Source: Bacteriovoracaceae bacterium (lineage in GTDB: Bacteria > Bdellovibrionota > UBA2428). From it: a stretch of 33,500 nt of DNA. Location: NCBI GenBank assembly GCA_947467125.1, contig CANIGN010000004.1, positions 1 through 33,500 of the forward strand, written 5' to 3'. Positions within the stretch are counted from its first letter, which is position 1. Every line of letters starts with the position of its first letter. Made by a program: the position numbers and the translations under genes. The notes beneath the pieces were generated by a model. The model was not told where the DNA came from. It was given only the letters and a program-made list of their open reading frames with translations, and made no database searches. This document shows, piece by piece, positions 1 to 9,527 of this stretch.

Positions 1-29
1 AAGATTCATTTAGGTTTATTCTTAGCGCC

Positions 30-800
30 ATGAGTGCTCATTTGGAAAGCCCCGATCATCCCCTGCATTACATTCAGAACATAGATTTTCATATGACTCG
101 ATCGGACTGTCGTTCGGTGTGGCTGGACTATCATTTGGCTGAGCGATTTGCGGGAGAGCTTCCTTCTCAAAAAGTAATTGTTGCGCGCTCAGTGGAGGTT
201 GGGCTGCCTGAGATTCAAGTTGGGCCTTTTGAGGGACATTTAATTTTATTGATGCTTCAAATGATGCAAGCCAAGCGAGGAATCGAAATTGGAACTTTGG
301 GTGGATACAGCGCAAGTTGGATTTGTCGTGCGATTGAAAAGCAAGAGGGGGCTCACCTTGACTGCTTAGAGATGAACGCGAAATTTGCGGAGATTGCAAA
401 TGAGAATCTCGCTCCTTGGAAGGGGCTTTTTGATATTCATGTGGGCCCTGCTCAAAAAACTTTGGAAGAAAAGTTTTCGAATGTTTTTGATTTGGATTTT
501 GTTTTTATCGATGCAGATAAAGCAGCGTATCCTGCGTATTTTGAGTGGGCTTGGGCTCACATCCGAAAGGGTGGAGTAATTTTGCTTGATAACTTTTATG
601 CAAGAGGGGCTGTCTATTTTGGAAAGCAGGATTTTCCCTCTCGAGAAAAGGATACGCCCAAAAGATTTTGGGAGCATTATTCTGAAACCCAAAGAACCGC
701 GATGAAAGTTCTGTGGCAACGCTTAGAAGATTTGGGAGATAAGGCAGAAAAAACAATTCTCCCCACAAGCGAAGGGCTTGGGATTGTTCGGAAGCTTTAA
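30..800 (+). CDS. SAM-dependent O-methyltransferase (caffeoyl-CoA OMT-like family)
   Basis: ORF 256 aa; motifs GIEIGTLGGYSASWICRAI, DFVFIDADKAAYPAYFEWAWAHIRKGGVILLDN typical of the class I OMT family. Confidence 0.9.
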   Translation: MSAHLESPDHPLHYIQNIDFHMTRSDCRSVWLDYHLAERFAGELPSQKVIVARSVEVGLPEIQVGPFEGHLILLMLQMMQAKRGIEIGTLGGYSASWICRAIEKQEGAHLDCLEMNAKFAEIANENLAPWKGLFDIHVGPAQKTLEEKFSNVFDLDFVFIDADKAAYPAYFEWAWAHIRKGGVILLDNFYARGAVYFGKQDFPSREKDTPKRFWEHYSETQRTAMKVLWQRLEDLGDKAEKTILPTSEGLGIVRKL

Positions 801-818
801 AAAATTAATAATAATCAA

Positions 819-2096
819 TTAATAATAATCAAAAGTGGGATCATCACCTTTGAGAAGACGATCGAGGTAATACGCGTTGAAGTTTTCTTGGTTCTCAAGT
901 TGATAAGTTTCGGAGCCCCAAAATAATTCAGCAGGATGAGTGCTTTCGGTAAGGTGGTCTCGGATTTGATCGTTGATGAGATCGTAAATGCGAACCAAAT
1001 TATTCATGTTCGCTTTTCTAAGTTCTTGCTTAAAATTGAGGTCTTGTTCAGACATCGCGGATTGAACTTTTTCTTTCAGCTTTTTAATGGCACTGAGTTT
1101 GTTGGCTGCTTGCGATCGCTCGCTTTCAATTTTAACAGAGATTCCTGTTTTGGGATCTGTTGCAATAACAGCTGTTTCTACTTTGTTGGCATTTTGGCCT
1201 CCGCTTCCAGAGGACTTTGCAAACTCTAGTTGAATTTCTTTTTCAGAAAAATGAACTTTCTCTAATGGGCGCTCGGGAACAACATTTACCCATACATCAG
1301 AATTGTATCGCGGATTGAACTTTTTCTCGTAGTGCATTTGAAAAACGTGCTTGCCACTTTCAGCTCTTAAGAGAATCCAAGCGCGTGGATCGTAGATGTG
1401 AAGACTGATTTTGCTAATCACACGAGATCCCTTGTTTGAGATTTTATCTTCAATGCTTTCGGAAACTCGAATTCCAAATTTTTTAACAAGTTCAATATAG
1501 TGGTCGGCCAGTTGGCGTATGGCGAGAGTGCTTTCGTTGCCGTTTCGTACGGTCAGTTCTACAAGTGTGGCTTCGGGGGCCTTATGTTGCAAAAAGTTAA
1601 TGAGCGATTTGTTGACGAGTACGAAGCTTTTTTGAATTTTGACTAATCGAGGGGCTGTTTCTTCTTCGGGATTGAGCCCTAAATCGAGAGCGGCTTCTCG
1701 GTCTTGCTCAAAGCCTTCTGTTTCTTTTTTAAGGGTTTCGTATTCGGCTATAAGCTCGCGAAGTTCTTTGACCTTGAAGGCAGACATGTCGCGGTCGCCA
1801 TAATAATGAGGGCCTTTTTCTAAAAGAAGTTCTTTGAGCTTTTCTTCGAGTTCGGAAGTTTTCTCTAAAAAGGCTTCTATTTCTTTAAGAGGACTGATTT
1901 TATTCATGACTCTTAAAGAAAAGAGACAGTTTTTGAGTGAAGAAGGGACTTTTTGAGATTCTTCAGGTTTTGCATTGACCGCGTTGAGGTAAAGTCCAAA
2001 GCCCATGACAAAAAGCATGGGTTTAAGCAAGTTCATGCCTTGCTTGCGTTGTAACTCTCTTTGTTGAAACATAAATGCGGACTTAAGAGATAGCAT
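819..2096 (-). CDS. Class-I peptide chain release factor-like protein with apparent N-terminal signal peptide
   Basis: SSGSGGQNANKVETAV...GISVKIESERSQAANKLSA = GGQ domain; RIYDLINDQIRDH matches the RF1/2 C-terminal region; N-terminal coiled-coil domain present. Internal Met at 2036 begins MNLLKPMLFVMGFGLYLNAVNA-KPEES, signal-peptide-like; true start may be 2036. Confidence 0.85.
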   Translation of the reverse strand: MLSLKSAFMFQQRELQRKQGMNLLKPMLFVMGFGLYLNAVNAKPEESQKVPSSLKNCLFSLRVMNKISPLKEIEAFLEKTSELEEKLKELLLEKGPHYYGDRDMSAFKVKELRELIAEYETLKKETEGFEQDREAALDLGLNPEEETAPRLVKIQKSFVLVNKSLINFLQHKAPEATLVELTVRNGNESTLAIRQLADHYIELVKKFGIRVSESIEDKISNKGSRVISKISLHIYDPRAWILLRAESGKHVFQMHYEKKFNPRYNSDVWVNVVPERPLEKVHFSEKEIQLEFAKSSGSGGQNANKVETAVIATDPKTGISVKIESERSQAANKLSAIKKLKEKVQSAMSEQDLNFKQELRKANMNNLVRIYDLINDQIRDHLTESTHPAELFWGSETYQLENQENFNAYYLDRLLKGDDPTFDYY

Positions 2097-2216
2097 GCTT
2101 TGAAGCCTGTTTCGGCTTTCTGCAGATAAATACTGTTATTCAGTTAAAAATAGTATCTTCGTTGGGATCTATGCCTTTGCAAAGCCAGAAAGTTTTATTA
2201 AGCTCATGGCACCTCT

Positions 2217-4334
2217 ATGGCAATTGATAATTCATTACTTTTCACACGTAACTTTGGTATTTCTGCGCATATCGACTCAGGAAAAACAACTCTTTCTGAG
2301 CGTATCCTTTATTACACTGGAAAAATTCACAAGATCGAAGAAGTAAAAGGAAAATCCGGCGTTGGAGCAACCATGGACTCCATGGATTTGGAGCGTGAAA
2401 AAGGAATCACGATTCAATCAGCAGCGACTTACTGTGATTGGGGCGATTATCACATGAACTTGATCGATACCCCAGGACACGTCGACTTTACGGTCGAAGT
2501 AGAGCGCGCTCTTCGTGTATTGGACGGAGCGATTCTCGTTCTTTGTGCCGTTGCAGGTGTTCAATCTCAGTCAATTACAGTTGACCGTCAGATGAAACGT
2601 TACGGCGTTCCTCGTTTGGCGTTCATCAATAAAATGGACCGTGCTGGTGCGAATCCTTTCCGCGTTGTAGATATGCTTCGCGAAAAACTCAATCACAATG
2701 CACATTTGGTAACTTACCCTATTGGAGCAGAGGATAACTTCAAAGGTGTTGTGGATCTCTTGACTATGCAAGCGATTTATTTTGATGGTGATAACGGTGA
2801 AAATATTCGTCGTGAAGATTGCCCGGAAGATATCAAAGACAAGGCTGTTGATTATCGTAATAAATTGATCGAAGCGTTGGCAGATTTTGATGACGCTTTA
2901 GCTGAAAAATATTTGGATGGTAAAGAAATTACCCCTGCTGAATTAGTTCCAATCATTCGTAAAGCGACCATGTCTTTGAACTTTACTCCTGTTTTCTGTG
3001 GGACTGCTTTCAAAAACAAAGGCGTTCAGCATTTGTTGGATGGTATCTGTAGCTACTTGCCAAACCCAACTGAAAAAGTAAACAAAGCTCTCGACCAAAA
3101 TAACAACGAACAAGAGGTTATTCTGAGTTCTGAGACAGGAAAGCCGTTTGTTGGATTGGCGTTCAAACTTGAAGATGGTCGCTATGGTCAGTTGACTTAT
3201 ATGCGTATTTATCAAGGTAAAGTCACAAAGGGTGATTTTATTTTCAACATTAACCAAGGTAAGAAGAAAGTTAAGATTCCTCGTATTGTGCGCATGCATT
3301 CGAACGAAATGCATGACATTGATAGCGCAAGTGCGGGTGAAATCGTGGCTCTCTTCGGAGTTGAGTGTGCATCAGGTGAAACATTTACAGATGGCAACGT
3401 TTCTTACTCCATGACTTCTATGCATATTCCGAACACGGTTATTTCGCTTTCAATTAAGCCTAAGAATCGTGATGGTCTTGCAAACTTTTCAAAAGCTTTG
3501 GGTAAATTTACTCGAGAAGATCCTACTTTCCGTGTGTCACGTGACGAAGAATCAGGTGAAACTTTGATTGCGGGTATGGGTGAATTGCACCTTGAAATTT
3601 ACGTTGAACGTATGAAGCGTGAATTCGGTGTGGAAGTAGAAGTGGGTAATCCTCAGGTTGCTTATCGTGAAACGATTTCAAATGTGACTCCTTATGAATA
3701 TACACATAAGAAGCAAACAGGTGGTGCGGGACAATTCGCAAAAGTTTCAGGTCGCTTTGAGCCACTTCCTTCAGACGCGGTTAATCCTTATGAATTCGTG
3801 AGTGAAGTTGTGGGTGGATCTATCCCTCGTGAGTTTATTCCAGCAGTAGACAAAGGATTCCAAGAACAACTTTCAAAGGGATTGCTCATCGGAGCTCCTG
3901 TTGTAGGTGTTCGAGGTGTTGTGAGCGACGGTTCCTATCACGCGGTCGACTCTTCAGAGTTGGCTTTCCGCTTGGCAGCTATGGCAGCGGTTCGTGAGCA
4001 TTATCAAGCGTGTAAACCAGTTATTCTTGAACCCATCATGAAGGTGGAAGTTTCTGCTCCAGAAGAATTCCAAGGTTCAGTGATCGGTCAGTTAAACCAA
4101 CGTCGTGCGGTGATTATGGAATCAGGCACAAACGAAGGTTACTTTACGGCTATTTGTAACGTTCCTTTTGCGGAAATGTTCGGATATTCAACTGATTTGC
4201 GCTCAGCAACTCAGGGTAAAGGTGAGTTCTCGATGGAATTTGAGAAGTACGAAACGGCACCTCGCTCTGTGCAAGAAGAATTGATCAAAAAGTATCAAAA
4301 GAAACGTGCAGACGAATCTGCTGCTAGAAAATAA
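2217..4334 (+). CDS. fusA: Translation elongation factor G (mtEFG1/spdEFG1-like subtype)
   Basis: 705 aa; [91 protein letters not shown]. Confidence 0.97.
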   Translation: MAIDNSLLFTRNFGISAHIDSGKTTLSERILYYTGKIHKIEEVKGKSGVGATMDSMDLEREKGITIQSAATYCDWGDYHMNLIDTPGHVDFTVEVERALRVLDGAILVLCAVAGVQSQSITVDRQMKRYGVPRLAFINKMDRAGANPFRVVDMLREKLNHNAHLVTYPIGAEDNFKGVVDLLTMQAIYFDGDNGENIRREDCPEDIKDKAVDYRNKLIEALADFDDALAEKYLDGKEITPAELVPIIRKATMSLNFTPVFCGTAFKNKGVQHLLDGICSYLPNPTEKVNKALDQNNNEQEVILSSETGKPFVGLAFKLEDGRYGQLTYMRIYQGKVTKGDFIFNINQGKKKVKIPRIVRMHSNEMHDIDSASAGEIVALFGVECASGETFTDGNVSYSMTSMHIPNTVISLSIKPKNRDGLANFSKALGKFTREDPTFRVSRDEESGETLIAGMGELHLEIYVERMKREFGVEVEVGNPQVAYRETISNVTPYEYTHKKQTGGAGQFAKVSGRFEPLPSDAVNPYEFVSEVVGGSIPREFIPAVDKGFQEQLSKGLLIGAPVVGVRGVVSDGSYHAVDSSELAFRLAAMAAVREHYQACKPVILEPIMKVEVSAPEEFQGSVIGQLNQRRAVIMESGTNEGYFTAICNVPFAEMFGYSTDLRSATQGKGEFSMEFEKYETAPRSVQEELIKKYQKKRADESAARK

Positions 4335-4340
4335 GGTTTC

Positions 4341-5279
4341 ATGCAAAACGGGCTTAGAAATCTATTTTTGATTTTTGCTCTTCTTTTTGTCTCTCTTGCA
4401 AAAGCAGAATTGGGTTATTACGAAGATCATTTACCCAATTTGGTGGCATCACCTGCTGCTTTTCGAACAAGAGATGTTTTCTTTTTGCCTGAAGAAGGTG
4501 GTTTTTTAAGCTCAACCGAATTGTCTTTTGATTTTAAAAAATCTGCTTTTTCTGACGCAAATAAAACAACTTCAAAAGAACTAAGTGCTTCTGTATTTGA
4601 AACTTTAAACTACGCCCTAAGGGATAATTTTCTTTTGGGTGGGGGCTTTGGTTTTTTAAGTGGAAAAACTGAAGATATGAAGGCTTCTGGAAAAGAAACT
4701 TTTTCTTTATCCGGCATGAAAGATCCTCTTTTGTCTCTTCTCTATCGAGCAGTCGATCAAAAAGAGGCTCCGTATTTTTTGGATTTACAGATCTTGTTTA
4801 ATCCTTCTGTTGGGCAAAGCTTGTATAGCAATGCTTTGCGGGGCGGTCATAAATTAGAAGGAGTCTTGTCTTGCGGACAGGTTCTTTGGAATTTTGAGTA
4901 TAAATTTTCTTTTTTCGGAATTTATTACGCTCTTGCAAAAGTTCAAGATGGAGATGTGATCGTGAATCAAAATCCCTCTTATGCATTAGGGGCTTCGACT
5001 TTACTTCAGTATGATTTTGATCGTGATTTTTCTATGGATATGGGGTTTGGGATAAGCGTTCCTCGTAAGGTGCAAAATCAAAATGATTTAGATTATGAAA
5101 AGCCTCTCTATGCTTTTGTTTTTGACGTGGGTCCATCGTATCAGTTCAGTGATTTTTTTTCGTCTTCTTTAAAGTTTAAGGCTTCTTATGAGCAAGGGGA
5201 TATGCGTAGAAGTCCGAATATTTATAAATATACAACGACCTCTTATGGTTTGATGGCGAATCTAAATTACGCTTTCTAA
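4341..5279 (+). CDS. Predicted outer-membrane beta-barrel protein (paralogue 1)
   Basis: Signal peptide MQNGLRNLFLIFALLFVSLAKA; alternating amphipathic strands; C-terminal ...NLNYAF. Confidence 0.7.
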   Translation: MQNGLRNLFLIFALLFVSLAKAELGYYEDHLPNLVASPAAFRTRDVFFLPEEGGFLSSTELSFDFKKSAFSDANKTTSKELSASVFETLNYALRDNFLLGGGFGFLSGKTEDMKASGKETFSLSGMKDPLLSLLYRAVDQKEAPYFLDLQILFNPSVGQSLYSNALRGGHKLEGVLSCGQVLWNFEYKFSFFGIYYALAKVQDGDVIVNQNPSYALGASTLLQYDFDRDFSMDMGFGISVPRKVQNQNDLDYEKPLYAFVFDVGPSYQFSDFFSSSLKFKASYEQGDMRRSPNIYKYTTTSYGLMANLNYAF

Positions 5280-5361
5280 GACTATTCTTTTATTTTTTAC
5301 GCGCTTTGTTTTTTTTTCTCGTTGAATTGCTTTAAAAAAATCAAGTTGTTAAACCGGATTT

Positions 5362-6240
5362 ATGTTTAAAAACATAAATAAATTATTTTTATCTGTTTTC
5401 GTTTTGGGAACTCTTGCCTCTGCAGAGCCAGGATTGGTAAGTCGGGATCTTTTTTTCTTGCCTTTGAGTGGTGAGTTTCAAAGTAAGTCTCAGTTTAATT
5501 ATGAAACTCGTAAGGAAACAACTGAAGGAACGAGTCCTTTCGATCTAAGTAAAGCATCTTTGACGTTGGGTGAAGGTCTTAGTTATGCGTTTTACGATGA
5601 TCTTGTTGTGGGAGCCCAAGTAGGTTTTAAAACCTTAAAGCAGGACCTTACAAAAACGACATCAACTTCAACAAGTGGTTTGCTGGACCCAAATTTTTCC
5701 ATTCTTTATAGAGTTTATGATCAAAGTTATTCCCCTGTTTTCTTTGATGTGTCTTTAGCTTTGAGCCCGTATTTTGGAAAAAATCGTAGCAATAATGTGC
5801 TTCGTGGCTCTACTGAGGTAGATTTTGAGCTTGCTATTGGTCAAGAGCTTTATGCTTGGGCCTATAAGCTAAGTCTCTATAGCACTTGGTTCTCGAGAGA
5901 AATAACTGGGGGTTCAGCATCTGATTCTATTACTCAATCTCGCTTTGATCTTGGTGGAAAAGCCGCTCTTCAATATGATTTTGATCCACAATGGGCCGCT
6001 AACTTTGAATTAGGCTTGCGTCTCCCCGGTAAAAGACAAAAAGATAAGTCTACATCTTATACAGATCCAAATTATGAGTTTTCTTTTGCAACGGGCCCTG
6101 TTTATCAATTTCATCGTGATTTATCAGGAGCCTTTAAGTTTTTTACAAAATATGAAAAGGGATCTTCATACGCCGCTACTAAAACTACATATCATGCAAC
6201 GACCTACGGTATTAATTTAGCGCTTGATTATATTTTCTAA
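5362..6240 (+). CDS. Predicted outer-membrane beta-barrel protein (paralogue 2)
   Basis: Signal peptide MFKNINKLFLSVFVLGTLASA; shares RD(V/L)FFLP, S(L/I)LYR..DQ, N(A/V)LRG, LQYDFD motifs with the upstream ORF; C-terminal ...LALDYIF. Confidence 0.7.
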   Translation: MFKNINKLFLSVFVLGTLASAEPGLVSRDLFFLPLSGEFQSKSQFNYETRKETTEGTSPFDLSKASLTLGEGLSYAFYDDLVVGAQVGFKTLKQDLTKTTSTSTSGLLDPNFSILYRVYDQSYSPVFFDVSLALSPYFGKNRSNNVLRGSTEVDFELAIGQELYAWAYKLSLYSTWFSREITGGSASDSITQSRFDLGGKAALQYDFDPQWAANFELGLRLPGKRQKDKSTSYTDPNYEFSFATGPVYQFHRDLSGAFKFFTKYEKGSSYAATKTTYHATTYGINLALDYIF

Positions 6241-7334
6241 GTTCTAAATTTAAAAAAATAAACTGCGGTTGCTATCGCTATGGTGGCAACCGCTATAATA
6301 ATTCCCATTACTTTCTTGTTTTTTGAAGCAACCTTAACTCCGTGAGTGCTCGTTTTTTCGGAGATCTCAACTTTTTGGTAATCACCCGCTAAGAAACCTT
6401 GTTTCATAAGTAGCTGCTGAACACGTGATTCAAGAGAGGCAGGATAATTCTGCAAAATAAAACTTTGTAAGCCTTCGCTTAGTTTTTTTGCAGATCCCGC
6501 GCGCTTGCTGGGATTAACTTGTAAGCAATCGTCAATCGTTCGAATAATAAAAGGCGATACATCCGAGCGAATGTCTTCGATGCGAGTATATTTTCCGCTC
6601 ACAATTCTTGTGAAAACAGTTTCAGTATCTGTTTCTGTAAAAGGTCTTTTTCCAGTCAGCATTTCATAAAAAGTAATTCCAAATGCAAAAAGGTCGACTC
6701 TTGAATCGATCTTGTGGCCCTGGATTTGTTCGGGTGCAAGATAGTGAGGTGAGCCAATCAAAACACCAGGTTGGGTGAGATTGGATTCACTTGGATCGTA
6801 AGCAATTCCAAAATCCATGATCTTCACATCCCCTCGAGTGGTGATTCGAATGTTTTCAGGTTTTAGATCGCGGTGGACCATTCCGTGGCTGTGGACGAAG
6901 GCAAGACCCGATAAAACTTTAGAAGCAATTCCAAGCGCAACATCAACAGGAAGAGGAGCTGATTTGTGAATCACATCGGCGGCATCAAAACCATCGATAT
7001 ACTCCATGATGATATAGGCTTCATTTGCACTTTCGACATAGTCGTAAACGTGGGCGAGGTATTGGTGAAGTAGGTTGGCAGCTGCACGAGCTTCGCGTTT
7101 GAATCTTTCTCGAATATCTTTGTTGTCGCGCAGGTCGGGGCGTATGCGTTTGATGGCTACAGGTCGATCGAGGCTGCGTTGGCGAGCACGATAAACTTCG
7201 GCCATTCCGCCGATCGCCATTTTTTCAATTTGATCGAAAGAGTCGCCAAGGCCATCTAGCTTTTCAAAAATTTGTCCCGTCACTGTCGTGCCATCCCCTT
7301 TAACAGTGTAACAGGCATCGGCCCCAAGCCCCAA
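6237..7334 (-). CDS. Membrane-anchored Ser/Thr protein kinase (Hanks type)
   Basis: IGGMAEVYRARQ P-loop, AIKRIRPDL, HRDLKPENI, MDFGIA, SPHYLAPEQ, C-terminal TM helix VMGIIIAVATIAIATAVYFF. ORF starts with TTG at 7334; a GTG near 7283 is a plausible alternative start. Confidence 0.92.
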   Translation of the reverse strand: MGLGADACYTVKGDGTTVTGQIFEKLDGLGDSFDQIEKMAIGGMAEVYRARQRSLDRPVAIKRIRPDLRDNKDIRERFKREARAAANLLHQYLAHVYDYVESANEAYIIMEYIDGFDAADVIHKSAPLPVDVALGIASKVLSGLAFVHSHGMVHRDLKPENIRITTRGDVKIMDFGIAYDPSESNLTQPGVLIGSPHYLAPEQIQGHKIDSRVDLFAFGITFYEMLTGKRPFTETDTETVFTRIVSGKYTRIEDIRSDVSPFIIRTIDDCLQVNPSKRAGSAKKLSEGLQSFILQNYPASLESRVQQLLMKQGFLAGDYQKVEISEKTSTHGVKVASKNKKVMGIIIAVATIAIATAVYFFKFRT

Positions 7335-7348
7335 GAAGTGTTTTGAAT

Positions 7349-8671
7349 CTATTCGCTTTTTTGCTTTACGATCGTAAGCACGGAGCCCTTGTGAAGGCGT
7401 ATCTTGAGGAGGTCGCCAGTCTGAATTTTGTCACTTGATCGAATGGCGAGCCCTTTTTCATTTTCGACAATTGAGTAGCCTCGTTCCAGTACTTTAAGTG
7501 GGGAGAGGGCTTCAAGTGTAGCGGCGAATTGTTGAACTTTAGCGTTGAGTTGATCAAGGCGAACTTTCATCGCTCTTTGCATGCGTAAGGAGAGCTGAGT
7601 CATCACTTGTTGTTGAACTTTGAGGCGATTGTGAGGAGCTTTGGAAATAATTTGTGACCAGAAAAAATCAATCTTTTGTGAAAGATCATTCATTTTGATG
7701 CGAAGACTTTTTTTGAAAGTTTCTAAATTATTTTGAATTTGATTTTTTAGAAAGCGAATATCAGGCGTGCTTTCTTGAGCGGCATGAGAAGGGGTAGCGG
7801 CTCGGTGATCAGCCACAAAATCACAAATCGTAAAATCTATCTCGTGTCCGATAGCTGAAATGGTGGGAAGTGAGCAAGCGGCTACTGTGCGAGCTAGAGT
7901 TTCATCGTTAAAACAGAAGAGGTCTTCGTAGCTCCCGCCTCCTCGAGCGATGATCAAAATATCGAGTTTTTTATTTTGTGAAAATTTTTCAGCTCTTTTA
8001 ATCGCGGCACAAACTTCTTTAGGGGCCTGTTCACCTTGGACGCTTGCTTGAAAAAAATAGAGCTCCACTAACGGATAACGTTGGGCAAAGATTTTGAGCA
8101 TATCTTGAAGCGCGGCTGTTGATTTTCCGGTGATAAGACCAATTCGAGAAACAGCGTCTGGAATAGTTTTTTTTCGAGTAGGATCAAAAAGCCCTTCTTT
8201 GGAGAGCTTTTCCTTAAGTTGTTCAAATTTCAGCTGCAACGAACCGATCCCTAGAGGCTCGATAGATTCAGCCACAACTTGAAGAGACCCTCCTGCACCA
8301 TAAAAATCAACACTTCCGCTGACGATCACTTCTAATCCTGTTTTGATTTCGAAGGGAATTTTTTGAGCAACTCCCTTCCATACAACAACGCGTATTTGAG
8401 AATTTTCATCTTTAAGGCCCATGTAGACATGGCCTGAGCGGTGCATCCCTTTGAAGTCGCAGATTTCACCTTTGACCATAATTTTACTGAACTGAGAACG
8501 AAGGTGTTCGCGCAAATCTTTAGCGAGTTCAGAAACAGACCAAATTCGAGGTTCTTTTTTTTGAGCTATTGGGGCTGCTTGAGTGAGTTGAGGCGGAGGC
8601 GTGCTTTCTTCTGGCTTTTCGAAAGCATCTAAAAAAGAAGTCTGTGATTCACTCTTTTTTTTAGGCGACAC
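7349..8671 (-). CDS. xseA: Exodeoxyribonuclease VII large subunit
   Basis: WSVSELAKDLREHLRSQFSKIMVKGEICDFK (OB fold), RIGLITGKSTAALQDML, ARGGGSYEDLFCFNDETLAR, SAIGHEIDFTICDFVADHRAATPSHAAQ. Confidence 0.96.
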   Translation of the reverse strand: MSPKKKSESQTSFLDAFEKPEESTPPPQLTQAAPIAQKKEPRIWSVSELAKDLREHLRSQFSKIMVKGEICDFKGMHRSGHVYMGLKDENSQIRVVVWKGVAQKIPFEIKTGLEVIVSGSVDFYGAGGSLQVVAESIEPLGIGSLQLKFEQLKEKLSKEGLFDPTRKKTIPDAVSRIGLITGKSTAALQDMLKIFAQRYPLVELYFFQASVQGEQAPKEVCAAIKRAEKFSQNKKLDILIIARGGGSYEDLFCFNDETLARTVAACSLPTISAIGHEIDFTICDFVADHRAATPSHAAQESTPDIRFLKNQIQNNLETFKKSLRIKMNDLSQKIDFFWSQIISKAPHNRLKVQQQVMTQLSLRMQRAMKVRLDQLNAKVQQFAATLEALSPLKVLERGYSIVENEKGLAIRSSDKIQTGDLLKIRLHKGSVLTIVKQKSE

Positions 8672-8726
8672 AAAACTAACTTACTTGAATAAAGGAGTAC
8701 GGTCACGATCTTGAGATAGAAGAACT

Positions 8727-9518
8727 TTAGTTTTTAGGGGGAAGGAGAAAAAACGCAGATGTTTTTTCTTTGTAAGGCTGAAAATCGCTTCTTCTAAGAG
8801 CTGAGCCTTCTTCAGAAATTTTAATTCCCGTAAATTGAGTTAAAAAAATATACATCGTGAGCGGACACAGTAAAGCAAGGTAGCCACGGGGATAATGAAT
8901 AAGAATCACGCTAATACCCACCCAAAAGCTCCATTCAAAGAAATAATTAGGATGTCGGGAGTAGCGCCAGAGGCCTTGTTGGCAAGTTTTTCCGATATTT
9001 TTTTTGTTTGAGAGAAAATTTTTAAGTTGTTTGTCAGCAACTCCTTCTCCCAAGATAGAAACAAGGCTTATGAGAATGCCAAGAATGAGTGTCGGTTGAA
9101 TTTGGCTTGAATCGCTCCACAACAAAAGTCTTTGGGGAAGAACTAAAAGAGTGACGAGTAAGGCGTTCATCATAAAAATGAAAAAGCTTGTTTTTCGCCA
9201 TTTTTCTTGAGCCTTGTTTTTGATTTTCTCGTATCGAAGGTCTTCTTTTTCTCTATGGCTCAGTAACCTTTGGCAGAGATGAGAACTTAGTCTCAGACTC
9301 CACATTAAATAAAGAAGTGAAAGAAGTGTGATTGGTTTTGTAAATGAAAAAGAGCTTTCCCAAAAGCGCAAGTGTTCAAGGCTCCACATTCCAATAGAAG
9401 CAGCCCAAAACACATCAACCCAAGAGACACGCGCCCATGTTGTGCAAAAAATCCATGCAAAAGAAAATAAGATGAAATTTACTGAAAAAACGGACAGTAA
9501 ATCAAAGAGAGCTCCCAT
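8727..9518 (-). CDS. DUF1295-family membrane protein (steroid 5-alpha-reductase/ICMT-like)
   Basis: Multiple TM segments; GLWRYSRHPNYFFEWSFWVGI signature. Confidence 0.85.
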   Translation of the reverse strand: MGALFDLLSVFSVNFILFSFAWIFCTTWARVSWVDVFWAASIGMWSLEHLRFWESSFSFTKPITLLSLLYLMWSLRLSSHLCQRLLSHREKEDLRYEKIKNKAQEKWRKTSFFIFMMNALLVTLLVLPQRLLLWSDSSQIQPTLILGILISLVSILGEGVADKQLKNFLSNKKNIGKTCQQGLWRYSRHPNYFFEWSFWVGISVILIHYPRGYLALLCPLTMYIFLTQFTGIKISEEGSALRRSDFQPYKEKTSAFFLLPPKN

Positions 9519-9527
9519 GATGTGAAT

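Noticed and set aside
22-399. Antisense ORF opposite the O-methyltransferase
   Set aside because: Overlaps a well-supported coding gene, composition is shadow-like, and no motif or RBS is evident.
2571-3765. Several antisense ORFs within fusA (2571-2771, 2943-3314, 3212-3397, 3523-3765)
   Set aside because: Shadow ORFs of a highly conserved gene with no recognisable protein features.
7349-8671. Absence of xseB next to xseA as a notable loss
   Set aside because: xseB is often encoded elsewhere; the window cannot show it is missing from the genome.
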